A stretch of 64,000 nt of DNA from Brachionus manjavacas. Lineage: Eukaryota > Rotifera > Eurotatoria > Ploima > Brachionidae. Positions 44,701 through 55,839 of the stretch are shown here, in pieces. The stretch is from the NCBI GenBank assembly GCA_019054805.1, contig JAHQIY010000004.1, forward strand, positions 1,116,001-1,180,000. The letters run 5' to 3'. Position 1 is the stretch's first letter, and the number at the start of each line of letters is the position of its first letter. A program made the translations under genes and the position numbers. The notes beneath the pieces are model-generated. The model was not told the origin of the DNA, searched no databases, and saw only the letters and a list, made by a program, of their open reading frames with translations.

Positions 44701-47494
44701 CTTTCATAACTGTGTTAGTCATATCATTAGAATAAAAAAAAATACTAGAATAATTTTCAAATTAGTTTGTTTTTAGGTTGTTTTTAGTTTTATCAGATTC
44801 GAAAAAAATACAAAAAAAAAAAAAGATACAAACAAGTAAATATGTGTAAATTTGTTTTTTCTTGCGTTTTTGTTTAGAAAGCTTTCGTTAAAAATTGTAG
44901 GATTTTTCTTGCTTTTCTTTGGTCATTGATCCAGAAATGCAAAACTTAAGTGACTCAACATTTCCATCTTTCTTAGATTCACGATTTTTTACTTAAATTT
45001 CTTTGATTTTATCATTTATTGTTTATTGAAGTTCTTCTAAGTTTTCTATGGCTTCATTTTCATTTCCCAGTGTTTCGTTCAGTTCACTTAGGACCGATTT
45101 CTAGTTTTTTTACCATTTGCTTTGATTCTTGACAATCGACAAGTTCTCTTGTAAATTTATTGACTATCAGCCTTTTTACAAAATGTAGTTTCTTTTCAGT
45201 AGCACCAATTCAGTTGTTTCCATTTCTAGGGCATGCATGAGTTTGAATGCTTTGGCTGTCTTTCCGAGACCCATAATTCTTTTTATTATGTCCTTCATTT
45301 GTTTTTTAATTTCTCTTGTCTATTTGATTAATTTTTAATGCTTCACACCCGTAGGATAACATATGTTGAGAGTATGCTTTGTAAAGCTGAATTTTAATTT
45401 TGGTTTTGAGAATTCTGTCATTTATTCCAATGGCTCCGATTGCATTTAGACTCTTTATTGTGTTCTTTATTCGTTGTTGTATGTGATCGTCGAATGTAGT
45501 TTTCGAATTGATTAATACTCCAAGATACTTGATTTTGTCATGATTCTCGATCATTTTTGTGTTCATCATAAGTGATACTTTTTTTTTCTCTGTTGCCAAA
45601 TACTATCAACTGAGTTTTTTCAGGATTAAAGTTGATCTCTTTTTTGGTTCCGAATTCTTCGCATATTTCTTTAGATCTCTGTTTTTTTTTCCTAGTCACT
45701 TATGAAAATTATTTCTACCGCATTTAGGATTATTCCAATTTGGAGATCTTGAATTTTGAATCCGAGGTTTTCTTTTTCTACTCACTCAACCAATTCTTTA
45801 ATGTATATTGCAAAAAGTTTAGGTGACAGAGGATTACCTTGCTTTACACCAATTTCTAATTATACTCTTGAATAAAAATTGCATTTTTGTGACCTTTTGT
45901 GTACTTTTCATGGTAAGTAGAATATTCTGTCCTTTTCTGTCCTTTTCTGTCCTTTTCTGTCCTTTTCTGTCCTTTTCTGTCCTTTTGTAAGTAAGCCTTT
46001 GCATTGTTTCCTGTAAATAAACGGAAGTTCATTGTCTATTGCTCAAAAATTAATGTTTTATCAGCTATGTTTAATCACTGATAAAGTATTTCTATGTCAA
46101 AGAATGGGCACAAAATGCCCATTTAATGTATAATTTACAATAACAGCTCATTGTATCAATATTTATTTCATATTCAGTTTTGAATTTAGAACTTTTTTGG
46201 GTTAACTTCTTGAAATTATCCCATTTAGCCAAGGATTTAAAAAAATTAATCACTCTTTTTGAAGACCTTGCGTCAACTTCAAAATTCTCAAAAATTAATT
46301 CTTTATAAGGTATCCACTTAACTTTTCACTTTCAAATTACATTTAAATATTATTTAACTGATATTTTATTTAAAATAAATGAAATTTTTGTAAATTTTTT
46401 TGTGCTGAAAAATTTTTAGATAAATATTGAAATTGTGTTGATAAGACTTTGAATTGTGGTGAATAGGTAGACCCTTTAAAAAATTTTCTTTAATAATAAA
46501 TTTTCTAATTACTGTTGATCTGCCTGAAACAAAAAAAATTAGCTTTTATTAAAAAACTAGTTTTGTATCATGTTTGGCTTAAAAGTTATTTTACTATTTG
46601 GTTGCGAAGTTCACACGAAATTCAATTGATTCACTTTAGGATTGAGACTTGAAGATAATTCTATTTATTTAATCTGCTTTGAAAATAATAAAAAAATTGT
46701 TTAATAAATTTTATTTTCAGTTTATTATAACAATATATGCTGATTATATTGCGCCGCTGTTCGACAAGTACGTTCCACTACAAGAAGGTGAACTAAAGAG
46801 CAGAATTGAAGGCCTGGCGAAAAGCTTGAATTTTCCTTTGTACAAATTGTACGTGGTCGAAGGCTCGAAGCGTTCAGCGCATTCAAATGCGTACATGTAC
46901 GGTTTTCACAAGAATAAAAGAATAGTTCTGTTTGATACATTAATTGAGGGATACAAGCCTAGCGAAGAAAGCAAAGAAGAAGCAGATAAAGAAGAGGAGA
47001 AGAAAGAAGAGAAAACTAAAGGCTGCAATACAGAAGAGATACTGGCTGTTTTGGCTCATGAGCTTGGTCACTGGAAATTGGGCCATAATGTAAAAAATTT
47101 GCTGCTTAACCAAATAAATACATTTTTATACTTTTTGATATTTGCTGTTCTGATGAACAGACAAATATTTTATTCCTCTTTTGGATTTGAACATGAAAAG
47201 CCAGTGTTGATCGGACTTATTGTTATTTTGCAGTTTATATTTGCGCCATATAATGAGTTGATCTCGTTTTTGATGGTAAGCTTGGGACGAAGATTTGAAT
47301 TTCAAGCAGATGAGTTTGCCAAAAAATTGGACAAGACCGAATACTTGAAATCGTCGCTGATCAAACTGCACAAAGACAATCTCTCGTTTCCAATGTGTGA
47401 TTGGTTATATTCCGCATTTCATTATTCTCATCCGCCTCTGTTGGAAAGACTGAGAGCTCTAGACACTCCTATCGAAGATAAAAAGAGACAATAA
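41790..47494 (+). CDS. ZMPSTE24: CAAX prenyl protease 1 (Ste24/ZMPSTE24 zinc metalloprotease)
   Basis: Model join(41790..41921, 41967..42203, 42249..42365, 42418..42570, 46721..47494), 470 residues, all junctions phase 0. The enzyme cuts the last three residues from prenylated CAAX proteins (including lamin A precursors in vertebrates) within the ER and inner nuclear membrane. Evidence: multiple membrane helices, [22 protein letters not shown] (split over two exons; family motif), the zinc site HELGH (about 326) in [15 protein letters not shown], and the third ligand Glu in FEFQADEFA (about 406). An acidic Glu/Lys-rich loop (about 293-313) precedes the active site, as in animal members. Length is near the human 475. 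The C-terminus DKKRQ is basic. Introns 1-3 are about 45-52 bp; intron 4 is 4.15 kb and holds several transposons. Start chosen at MSLIENIK. Confidence 0.95.
43451..44158. mobile_element. Foldback element in intron 4 of ZMPSTE24
   Basis: The arm 43451-43555 (ATCAGGTGATAACATAATAT, then GGTACCATACCGGTTATG and TTAACATCCTG) returns inverted at 44055-44158 with about nine in ten bases alike. Each arm also holds smaller GATAAC/GTTATC palindromes. The interior is AT-rich, with a block at 43910-43990 that recurs at 63840-63930. No frame; no clear duplication at the borders. Confidence 0.65.
44571..45895 (-). pseudogene. LINE relic, family 4, in intron 4 of ZMPSTE24
   Basis: Reading minus: [21 protein letters not shown] (split by a stop), [12 protein letters not shown] where the catalytic YADD has decayed, [37 protein letters not shown] and [12 protein letters not shown], then a Lys/Glu-rich C-terminal part. 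The tail is (TTA)n (plus TAA repeats at 44575-44594). It differs from the CR1-like copies and resembles L1/RTE-style RTs in its G.KQG.PLSP motif. Opposite in strand to the host gene. Confidence 0.7.
45927..45986 (+). repeat. Six perfect copies of CTGTCCTTTT
   Basis: A 10-bp unit in tandem, six exact copies, inside a dispersed repeat (45888-46015) whose relative at 18630-18720 has the word only about twice. Recent local expansion. Confidence 0.85.
46020..46720. other. End of ZMPSTE24 intron 4, AT-rich
   Basis: Nothing recognised up to the acceptor TTTATTTTCAG at 46720. Confidence 0.4.
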
Positions 47495-48454
47495 TATTTT
47501 TACATTAATAATATTTCCATAATTTTATCTTTTAAAAAATATTGGCAAATAATTTTAATTAGATTGTTTTCGTTTTGATTTAAACTGATTTTCAATGAAT
47601 AAATTTTTTGTCATAGATTTTTTTGTCTGATAAAATACATTATTTTTATTTATCTTTTTTTAACTAAAATGTCAGCCTTAATTGAAAGGAAAAAACGAAG
47701 ACTAGTAGAAAATTTGCAATTTTAGATTAATTATTAATCATTTCAGATTTTCAATGGGTTTCCAAAGGACTATCATCAATTTGTGAGGTGTTACTTTCAA
47801 ATTTGTTTCATTTTTAACCCGTAAAACAAAATTTTTCTAAACCAAAAATAAAAAACTATTTGTTTAAAATTAATACAATGTTTTAAATGATGATGATGAT
47901 GAAAATAATGATAACTAAAAGATAAAATATACTGAAGACAAATTAAATCCTAAAAACTCATCTTTTTTTAAATATATAAGGGGTCTACCTAGCCCCCACC
48001 AACAAAAAATTGTCATCCAAGAATCAAAAACTTTTCCCCGAAGAAAAAATTATCAGCACAAATTAATTGACATGGACAAAAACTGCTCTCCACAAATAAA
48101 AAAACTTCTAGGCACTAATTTTTCATAAATTTTCACAACTATTCAACACAAAAATAACTTCTGAGCAAAAATTTTGTTAATGTCTTTTAAGAACTGCCAC
48201 TAAATATTTTAGATAATAAAATGCCTATGATTTTACGTAATAAAAAAAAATTATTTGAATAAATTATATAACAAATTTTTTAGATTTTAGAGTTTTTATT
48301 CACCACAAAAAATTTGTGTTAACGAGTTGTTTGGTTAAATATGTAAAAATTATTTTTTTGAATTCGGTACAAAAAATTGTGTTTTGTAGTGATTTGTGTT
48401 GAAAAGTTTTTAGTTTGTGAGGAACAGTTTTTTAACTGTGGGTGACCATTTATC
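47495..48454. other. AT-rich intergenic stretch
   Basis: Downstream of ZMPSTE24. A short (ATG)n run lies near 47886-47900. No frame or repeat partner found. Confidence 0.35.
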
Positions 48455-48499
48455 TCATTATAAAACTAATATTAAGATTAAGATTATTAAGTTCCTAAT

Positions 48500-49175
48500 C
48501 AATTCCTTTAATCAATCAAAGGAATTGTTTAAAAGAATTTTTTAATCAAACTACTTCTGTCAATATTCAGTTTTTTAAGACATTTATTTTGCCTTATTTT
48601 AATTATTGTTCAACTCTTTTGTGTTATTTTTCAAAAGACGCAATAATTAAACTTACTAAAAATTATTATTTCTCAATTATTAAATTATTTAAATTTGAAG
48701 ATGATATCTTCAATGATATTAATAATTTTCTAGAAAATATGGCTTATTTGCTTTTCAGCATAGAATTCTTGATAGAATGTTATCTTTTGCTTTTAAAACG
48801 CTTTTTCCATAATTCGCCCGAAAATTTAAGAATGAAATTAAATAAAAATGACTCAAGGAATTTAAAATATAATTTAAGTAATATTGAAAATCTGATTGAA
48901 CCATTGTCAATAACGGCTAATGTAAAAAAAAGGAATATTTTATATACAAGGTTGATGAAAAGCTTGTGATCAAGAGATCAATATTGAAGTTTGCAGCATT
49001 CAAGCTTTCTATATTTAATAATATCAATTTGATTTTTACAGAATTTGTAAAAAAATTCAAAAAATTTAATTTAAATATTTCAATGTTTTTCTTTATTAAT
49101 TTTTTTTTTTTTAAACAAATTTATAAATTTTTATTTTTAACTTGTAATAATTATTTTATAAAATTAAATAAATGA
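48500..49175 (+). pseudogene. LINE C-terminal fragment, family 5
   Basis: The plus strand reads PYFNYCSTLLCYFSKDAI, then KLTKNYYFSIIKLFKF, FFHNSPENLRMKLNKN and RNLKYNLSNIENLIEP, the post-RT region of jockey/CR1-type LINEs ('P.fDYCs.l...k..i.kL.k.yn..i..lf'). A hairpin CAATTCCTTTAATCAATC..GAATTG occurs at 48500-48527. The 3' end trails into AAATTAAATAAATG near 49175 with no clean tail. Confidence 0.55.
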
Positions 49176-49484
49176 AATGTAAATTTTATTTACTTTTAGA
49201 GTTTTTTTAATGTCCTCTTGATTTTTTATTCTTTTTTTTTTAGAAGGCCTTAATTAGTGAATCTAAAAGGTTCTTTCCATTTCCATTGCCTTTTCATATC
49301 ATTGAGAAGCATGTTTTGATCAAGCCACTTATTCCATTTTTCTTTGATATCTTTTTTTCTTTATCGATCTCTTTAATCATAGACTTTGTTCTATCTTTAT
49401 CAAGTTGTTCACATGTTTTTTGTATACTTTTTTGTTCATTTAGAAACTTGTTTTTAAAATTATTGCTCCTTCGTATATTTATAC

Positions 49485-50108
49485 CAGAGTTGCTCCTCAA
49501 GTCGCTATTTTTCAAGTCTTTCGACCAAAAAGTCAAGTCAAGTCAAAACTTGAAATTTTTTAAATGAGTAAAATGTCAAGTCTTAATTTTTTTTTTATCT
49601 GTACCGTGCTAGTGCTCCTTCAGAGTTTTAAAAAAAAAAAAAAAATAAAGTTAAATAAAATAAAAAATAAATAATGTAAGATAAAAAAAATAGAAAATAT
49701 AATAAAAATATAGTAAAAAGGATTTAAATAAACGAAATAAAGAAAAAATAAATATTGTTATGTAACAAATTGAATTTTAATTTTTTATTTTAACATGTAG
49801 TTAGTTAAGTAAAAAAAAATTAGTTAAATGGACGAAGGCAAGAAATTAGACTTTGGTATTTATTTAATAATGGATCTATATTTTGAAATGTTAATTTTTT
49901 GGTTAACAAAATGATTGAATTAAAAATGTAAACGTCAAAGAGATTTTAGAGAAAAAAACTCTAAATTCAATTTTTACACAAACTATAATTTAGTAAAAGA
50001 AAATCAGACAAAACATCAACCCAAGTTACTTTTTAACTTTTTACTCAAAAAAAAAAATCAAGTCAAGTTGTGACTTGGACTTGACTTGAGACTTGATGAA
50101 CAACTCTG
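49485..50108. mobile_element. hAT-like MITE with perfect 8-bp duplication, carrying a LINE tail
   Basis: Ends CAGAGTTGCTCCTCAAGTC and GACTTGATGAACAACTCTG are inverted. Flanks ATTTATAC at 49477-49484 and 50109-50116 are identical, fitting the 8-bp duplication of hAT transposases. The arms are packed with AAGTC/GACTT words. A minus-oriented LINE family-1 3' end (about 49590-49760, CCGTGCTAGTGCTCCTTCAG) has jumped into its middle. Confidence 0.8.
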
Positions 50109-50243
50109 ATTTATACTGACTTATCTTTGTGCCTTCTTACTTAACAGTTGATAAGCTGATGAATAAATAAAAGTTCTGATTAATTAATATAACTCTGTTT
50201 CGAACTGCTAATTTCAATTTTTGAAAGTTTGATCACTCATCGC

Positions 50244-50383
50244 CAGAGTTGTTTAAAAATCCCAAATTAAAGTAAGTCCGGACTTCAAAAAAAGTCTTTG
50301 ACTCGTAATTTTAATAAAAAGTCCGGACTTGGACTAAAACTTTTGTGACTTTACTTGAGACTTGTGACTTTTAAACAACTCTG
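50244..50383. mobile_element. Short hAT-like MITE (140 bp)
   Basis: CAGAGTTGTTTAAAAATCCC at the left and GACTTTTAAACAACTCTG at the right. The flanks CTCATCGC and CTCATCAT share six of eight bases. Interior AAGTCCGGACTT words in both directions make it largely self-complementary. Simplest copy of the family seen at 6190, 16500, 18240 and 49485. Confidence 0.75.
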
Positions 50384-50547
50384 CTCATCATCAGGTTTAA
50401 ATGAATTAAAAATCTTGTACTTTAAAAAAAGTCATAAAGTTTCTTAATATTTTAATTATAATTTCGTTTTACACCATTTTATTTTAATTTTGTTTTCTTA
50501 TAAATCTAAAGTATCTTTAGCTCGGTAAAGATAAAAAAACTAAAAGT

Positions 50548-51753
50548 TTAAAATCCACTCAATTTATAAACATGGTCGGGACAGTTGACCAAATCACACT
50601 GCCTAAAATAAACATCCCAAGGCCAATCACTTTTCCATCTATTAAAATCAAGCTTGTTAATTCCGTTCATTTCATACGGCTCAAAATTCATGTCTTTAAA
50701 CATTTTTACCATCGATTTCAGATAACTCACAAACACCTCACTTTGAACCTTGTCTTTTGAGCCGAGCAAACTCTTCATTTTCTCAATACTTTTGCCAAAC
50801 TCCAAAAATACTCCAACCACCTTTAGCTCCTTGAACAAAGCCGAGCTATTCTGAAAAGCATACGGCTCGTATGCTTCAATATCAACCTTAAGGACAAACT
50901 TTTTTGACACACCACTTCTACCCATTTTGGCCTTGATCACATCCAACACATCATCTAATACAATACTATTCACAATTATTGACTGAAAGCTTGTTGGTTC
51001 ATAGTTTATGTCCTCGGTGACATTCACCAAATTGTCTCTGATATAACTACCGCCCATGTTGGTGTCCAATATTGTAATGGTGACCTGTTTGCGTTGATTG
51101 GAAACGGCGTTCACAAGACCTATAATATTTGACTGGACTTGTTCGAGCACAGCGGCCTTGTGAATTCGGTTTAAGTTTTCATGCACTGGCTCGATGGAGA
51201 TGACAGTGCGGTTTAGCTTGGCGGCCAAAAGGGAGTAAAGACCGATATTGGCGCCTATGTCTATGACATTGGCGTCCTTGACCTCGCTAAGTAATCTCAT
51301 AAATGAGCGCACATTGACAGGCTCCCATAGACCGGTTGTTTTTATTTGCTCACTGATTTGTTTGTCGTATTTTGGATCGTGTATGCAGAGTCGCGTGTTG
51401 ATTGAGTGCCGCATTTTTGTCTTGTAGCACTCGAAGGGCCACCAGCTTTCGATGGGGTCGGACATGTTGTAGATAAAAATGCCTTTGTCTCCGAACGGAT
51501 AGACTAGTTCGTAGACTATTTTGTTGTCGTGGTCGTTTGGTTCGACCAGAGCGTCCAGAATTAGAGAGCCTGGACCGTGGTTTATGATTATTTCTTCGTG
51601 GCTAAAGCTCCAAGAGCCGGTAAAATTTATTAAAATGAACAAAATCAGGAACAAAATGATGCATAGAATGAATTTTGTTTGAACAGATGAATGGCAGGCT
51701 AAATGGTAGAGAATTCGTTGTATTGATGGTGTTTTGTTTCGTCTATTATACAT
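50548..51753 (-). CDS. Membrane-anchored FkbM-family methyltransferase
   Basis: Intact 401-residue frame in one exon. Short basic N-terminus, one membrane helix (about residues 28-44), then a lumen- or outside-facing domain, the layout of a type II Golgi/ER protein. The methyltransferase fold is shown by the SAM-binding loop NVIDIGANIGLYSLLAAKL (about 162-180), the acidic end of the next strand VISIEP, and later KVDIEAYEPYA and VVGVFLEFG, the FkbM pattern. FkbM enzymes O-methylate sugars or small molecules; the substrate here is unknown. Conserved-looking WWPFECY and CIHDPKYDK segments precede the fold. No introns, and GC is higher than its surroundings. Such genes form large families in several invertebrates. 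Confidence 0.88.
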   Translation of the reverse strand: MYNRRNKTPSIQRILYHLACHSSVQTKFILCIILFLILFILINFTGSWSFSHEEIIINHGPGSLILDALVEPNDHDNKIVYELVYPFGDKGIFIYNMSDPIESWWPFECYKTKMRHSINTRLCIHDPKYDKQISEQIKTTGLWEPVNVRSFMRLLSEVKDANVIDIGANIGLYSLLAAKLNRTVISIEPVHENLNRIHKAAVLEQVQSNIIGLVNAVSNQRKQVTITILDTNMGGSYIRDNLVNVTEDINYEPTSFQSIIVNSIVLDDVLDVIKAKMGRSGVSKKFVLKVDIEAYEPYAFQNSSALFKELKVVGVFLEFGKSIEKMKSLLGSKDKVQSEVFVSYLKSMVKMFKDMNFEPYEMNGINKLDFNRWKSDWPWDVYFRQCDLVNCPDHVYKLSGF

Positions 51754-52019
51754 TTTGTTAAATTAATTTACAACTTTTTTTCTTCTTCTTTTCATAATAG
51801 TTTATTCATTTATATTAAGTCCATTTATTGATTATTTTTTATTTTTTAAATTCTTAGATCCATACATCTAATTTTGTCTGATATTTTGAGTGTCCAATCT
51901 TTGCTATAAAATACAAGTTAGAATTTAGTTTGTTTTTTTTTTGCTTGTGCCTGGTCAATTTTGTGACTAACTTAGGGTTTTTTATTAAATAAATTTTTAA
52001 TTTTTTTCCCTTTCCGTCG
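51754..52019. other. 5' flank of the FkbM gene
   Basis: AT-rich, short; presumably the promoter side. Nothing recognised. Confidence 0.35.
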
Positions 52020-52396
52020 GGAATTTTTTTTATTTTACTTCTGTACCGAGATTAAGCTCCTTGAGATTATTTAAAATTATAAAAAGAAAAAAATCAATAT
52101 AGAATTATAGAATAGAGTAAAAAAAAATATAAGTTAAAAAATAGAGAAATATTAAAATTACAATTTTCTAAAATTTGATCAATTTAGATAGAGAGTAAAA
52201 GAATACATATTTTAAATATTTGATGGTTCAGGAAAAAAAGAGGAAATAGTAAGGTAGCAATTACACAATGGAATTGGGTATTCAATATATCTTGATTCGA
52301 AACCTTCTTTGTATTCCTCCGCTAGTCTGACAGCTAATGGAATAGAATGACTCAGTCCTGTCCAAACATATCTCTCACTCAATTCAGAAAGTCAAA
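52020..52396 (-). mobile_element. LINE family 1, very short 3' copy
   Basis: On the minus strand the last coding block (LSERYVWTGLSHSIPLAV region), the 3' untranslated part and the tail beginning near CTGTACCGAGATTAAGCTCC. Cut off at about 52396 where a second copy begins in tandem. Confidence 0.65.
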
Positions 52397-52409
52397 AATA
52401 CATATTTTT

Positions 52410-53405
52410 TATTATTTATTTTTATTTGTTTTCTGTACAGAGCTAGAGCTCCTTCAGAATTAATTTAAAAAAAATAAAATAAAAATAAAAATAAAAAATA
52501 AAATGAAAGTTAATAAAATGAGATAAGAAAAAAAATCAAAATTAAGTAAAAAAGCTAAAAAAAATGAAAGTTTAAAAGACATATATTGGAATAGATTGTT
52601 ACATGTGACAGATGTTTACATAATTGAAGCTTCAGGGAAAATAGAGGAAATAGTAAGGTAGCAATTACACAATGGAATTGGGTATTCAATATATCTTGAT
52701 TCGAAACCTTCTTTGTATTCCTCCGCTAGTTTGACTACTAATGGAATAGAATGACTTAGTCCTGTCCCAACATATCTCTCACTCAACTTAAAAAAGCCAT
52801 TCGACAACGTTAGTAATTTAAGTTTATTAAAAGCTTCATGATGCATGATGTTGGAGGGAGTATCATATTTTAACTTAAGGAAAGATCTTACTGCTGAATT
52901 CTGAATTGCTTGTAGTTTTTTGATATTATTTTCTGAAAATGAATTCAAGCAAGGAAAAGAACAGTCTAAAATCGATCCGACTAAAGATTTATATAAATTT
53001 CCTAGTGTGTTTTGAGTTAGACCCCATTTTTTGTTTGACAATATCTTAATAATATTTAGCCTTTTATGGCAGCGTTCTTTAATTTTGTATATTAAATTTA
53101 ATTTAGAATCAAATTTAATACCAAAAAACTTGATTTTTTTTTAGCTCATTATTCTGTTTCCATAAATTTTTAAGTTTAAATTATCACTCTATTTTAGGTA
53201 CCAAGAGAAGACTACTGAACACGACTTTTCAACTGATATCTTCATTTTCTATTCTATAAGCCATTGTTCTAGTTCGTTGGAGTATTTATTTATCTTATTT
53301 TCTAGGTTACCCTTTTTGTTTTTAAATGAAGAATGTAACTAGATCATCTGCGAAAAGCAGAGAGTATTCGTTATTTGTTTTGTTTCTTTTGGGGATGTCA
53401 TTAAT
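52410..53405 (-). mobile_element. LINE family 1, 5'-truncated copy
   Basis: Minus strand: NEYSLLFADDLVTF region near 53340-53400, then a frameshifted middle, then an open stretch 52616-53041 with KKWGLTQNTLGNLYKSLV, IKKLQAIQNSAVRSFLKL, HHEAFNKLKLLTLSN and LSERYVGTGLSHSIPLV. 3' untranslated end and tail at 52410-52615, with stem GAGCTCTAGCTC on the minus strand. Truncated 5' at about 53405, beside a microsatellite. Confidence 0.8.
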
Positions 53406-53417
53406 ATGTTTACTATA

Positions 53418-53434
53418 TAATAATAATAATAATA

Positions 53435-53466
<32 letters not shown>
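53418..53466. repeat. Microsatellite (TAA)n changing to (TTA)n
   Basis: About six TAA units run directly into about ten ATT units, making a palindromic microsatellite. It may be two LINE tails joined head to head. Confidence 0.8.
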
Positions 53467-53467
<1 letters not shown>

Positions 53468-55240
53468 AAAATTTTATCTCTAAAGCATTCGAATGGAGGT
53501 ATAGGCAATGAGAATATTAAAAGGTTAAAATCCTTTCTGTACTTTTCGTACTTTTTCAGAATTTAAATTTTTTTGGCCCTGTTCCTTTTTGTACTTTTTG
53601 TTCTTAATGGTAATAAAAAAAGGTTTTAATTAATCAATATTTTAAATATAGAATTTTAAATTTAACTAATATTTTTCTTACCTCCAGCATACCCAAAACC
53701 CTAAACCAGGGCTCCGCCCCGCACCCGGTTTAAGTTTTAATATAAAAATGACTCCAGATAAGTGTAGTTAAAACGTTAAAACGTTAAAACTTAATGTTAA
53801 AACTTTAATAGGGGTCTATAATGCTCTCACAGGTTCAATTATAGACTATGGTTTTTTATTATAAACCTAGTTTGAAAAACAAATATCCAAAATGAAAAAA
53901 ATAAAAAGCTCAATATTGCGATCGTTTAAAAAAATAAACATTTAATTCTCTATTTTTCTAACCAAAAACCTATTTTTTTGGCCGTAAAAATTTGAATAAT
54001 TTTACTAAAAGTTATGCTTTTTAATGTAAGCTAACGTAATTTTGCGTAAAATTACATGTTCTTACCAACTAATATTCACGTGAGATTACGCAAGCTTACT
54101 AAAAATAATGTAAAATTACATAATTTAGCCTATTCTAGACCTTTTATAAAAGCACAATTTAATTTATAAAATTTAAATTTTGTATTATTAAAAATACCCA
54201 GAAAACAGTAACTATTATCGAAATACCCAAATTTTTGATGGATAAATCTTCGAAAATCTAGGCAACTCTTATTCAATTAAGTATTTTACTAAGGAAAAAG
54301 CTTATAAATGGATTTTTTGTCTTTAACTCAAATTTTGATGACGCATTAAATAAATATTTCAGAGTATGATGGTGCCCCAAACCCGTGATAAAACTATTTG
54401 ATCATGCGTTCTTAATCAAAAAATTTTTGGCATGAGTGAGATTTACTTTGGTGCATGATCCAAAAGCGTGTCTCACTTTGTTGTGCAGCATAATCCTATG
54501 AGGGATTACTGTTTTTTTATCTTAATTTGCTTAATTGATGCAATAATTTAATAATTTTGAATTCAAATTTTAAATTTTAGCTTCGAAAAAATTTAGATAT
54601 TTTTTCAGCTAGTAATCGGTTTTCAATAATCGATTCAATAATAGATTAACTTATAAATCGACTAGATCGATTGTCTTTAATACTGTAATTTTTAACATAA
54701 TATCAATAAAAGAAAAAATATTTTAATTGAAAAATTTTATTCAAGCTGAAGAACATTTTAATAATAATAATTGATCAAAAAATTTTTCGTCTTTTAATGA
54801 AAAAATGCGATGTTCAGATTTATTCCAAAAAAAATAATTGGGAGTTATGAAAATTTTAACAGCCCTTTTGAAAAAATATTCAAAATCAATTTAAAAACAT
54901 AAAGCTCTTAATTTTTCTAAGGAGATGACACCATTTTTTCTATCAAAATAATTAAGTCAATTAAAAATCAATTGAAAAAAATTTGGCTTTTTTTAAATCG
55001 ATTAAATAAATTTAGTCGATTTTTAAATTTTATAATCAATTGGAGTCGATTTCTTACACTAATAATTTTAAATTTTCTAATAAATAATCCTGATTCAAAA
55101 TGATGACAAATTTTGTTAAATAAAAAATAATATTTTAAGAGTCGAATTCATAAGAAATTCTCAAAATTCAAATTTTTTATTTTAAAAAATTGTTTTAACC
55201 TTCACAACTAGATTTATTTTTGGCTAAAATTTTTTGGGGG
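53467..55240. other. AT-rich stretch with two dispersed repeat pieces
   Basis: 53690-53735 matches the GC-richer repeat at 6017-6065. 54340-54480 matches 9080-9205 in reverse complement, and its GCATGAGTGAGATTTACTTT block resembles 19700-19730. ACGTAAA-type words at 54030-54120 recall the Tc1 MITEs. No gene seen. Confidence 0.4.
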
Positions 55241-55839
55241 TGACAAATTTAATTTTTTTAAGATGACAAAAATAACTAAAAGTGGTGACAAATTTAATCT
55301 ATTTTACCTGACAATAAAAAACTAATTATTCTGACAAAAAAACTAAACGACTGACAAATATATATATATTGAGATGACTATTTAATAATTTTGCACTGAC
55401 AAAATTTTATTAATTTTTATTTTATTTTATTTTAGTTCTAATTAAGCTATTTAGTTCGACTTGAGTGGAAATTAAAAGAAATGACCCTATGCTTCACGAG
55501 GAGTGAATAGGGAAAAAAAATAAAGCTATTTAGTAATTTTATTCTCTAAGATTTTAAGGAATGAACTTAAGTTGTGACATTTTCTCATAGTTGACTCTAG
55601 CTTGATGATGAGATTTGGACAAAACGGTTTTTCATAATCGTCTGGAGCTTCCTTCTGATTTTGGTGCTATAGTTCAAGATTTTGATTTTTATTGTGACTA
55701 CAAAATCATTAATTTGTTGTAAAAATAATTAATTAGTCAAAAAAGTATTTTTATCACTCAAATAATTATTTTATCAGTCAATTAATTTATTTGTCATCAT
55801 ATGTAGTTTTTTTGTCAGTAAAATTTAATTTTTTTGTCA
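55241..55839. mobile_element. Foldback of phased TGACA units
   Basis: Left half: TGACA or TGACT starts at 55241, 55264, 55286, 55309, 55332, 55352, 55375 and 55397 (steps of 20-23 bp). Right half: the reverse word (TGTCA/AGTCA/ACTCA) ends at 55739, 55760, 55780, 55796, 55817 and 55839 (steps of 16-22 bp). Between words the sequence is variable and AT-rich. The middle holds a plus-oriented LINE-type tail (55440-55530) homologous to 2520-2600. No frame. Layout suggests an array of protein-binding sites in a non-autonomous foldback element. Confidence 0.55.

Noticed and set aside
55241..55839. Regular repeats as a CRISPR array
   Set aside because: The constant word is only about five to seven bases, the orientation flips halfway, and the DNA is animal nuclear.
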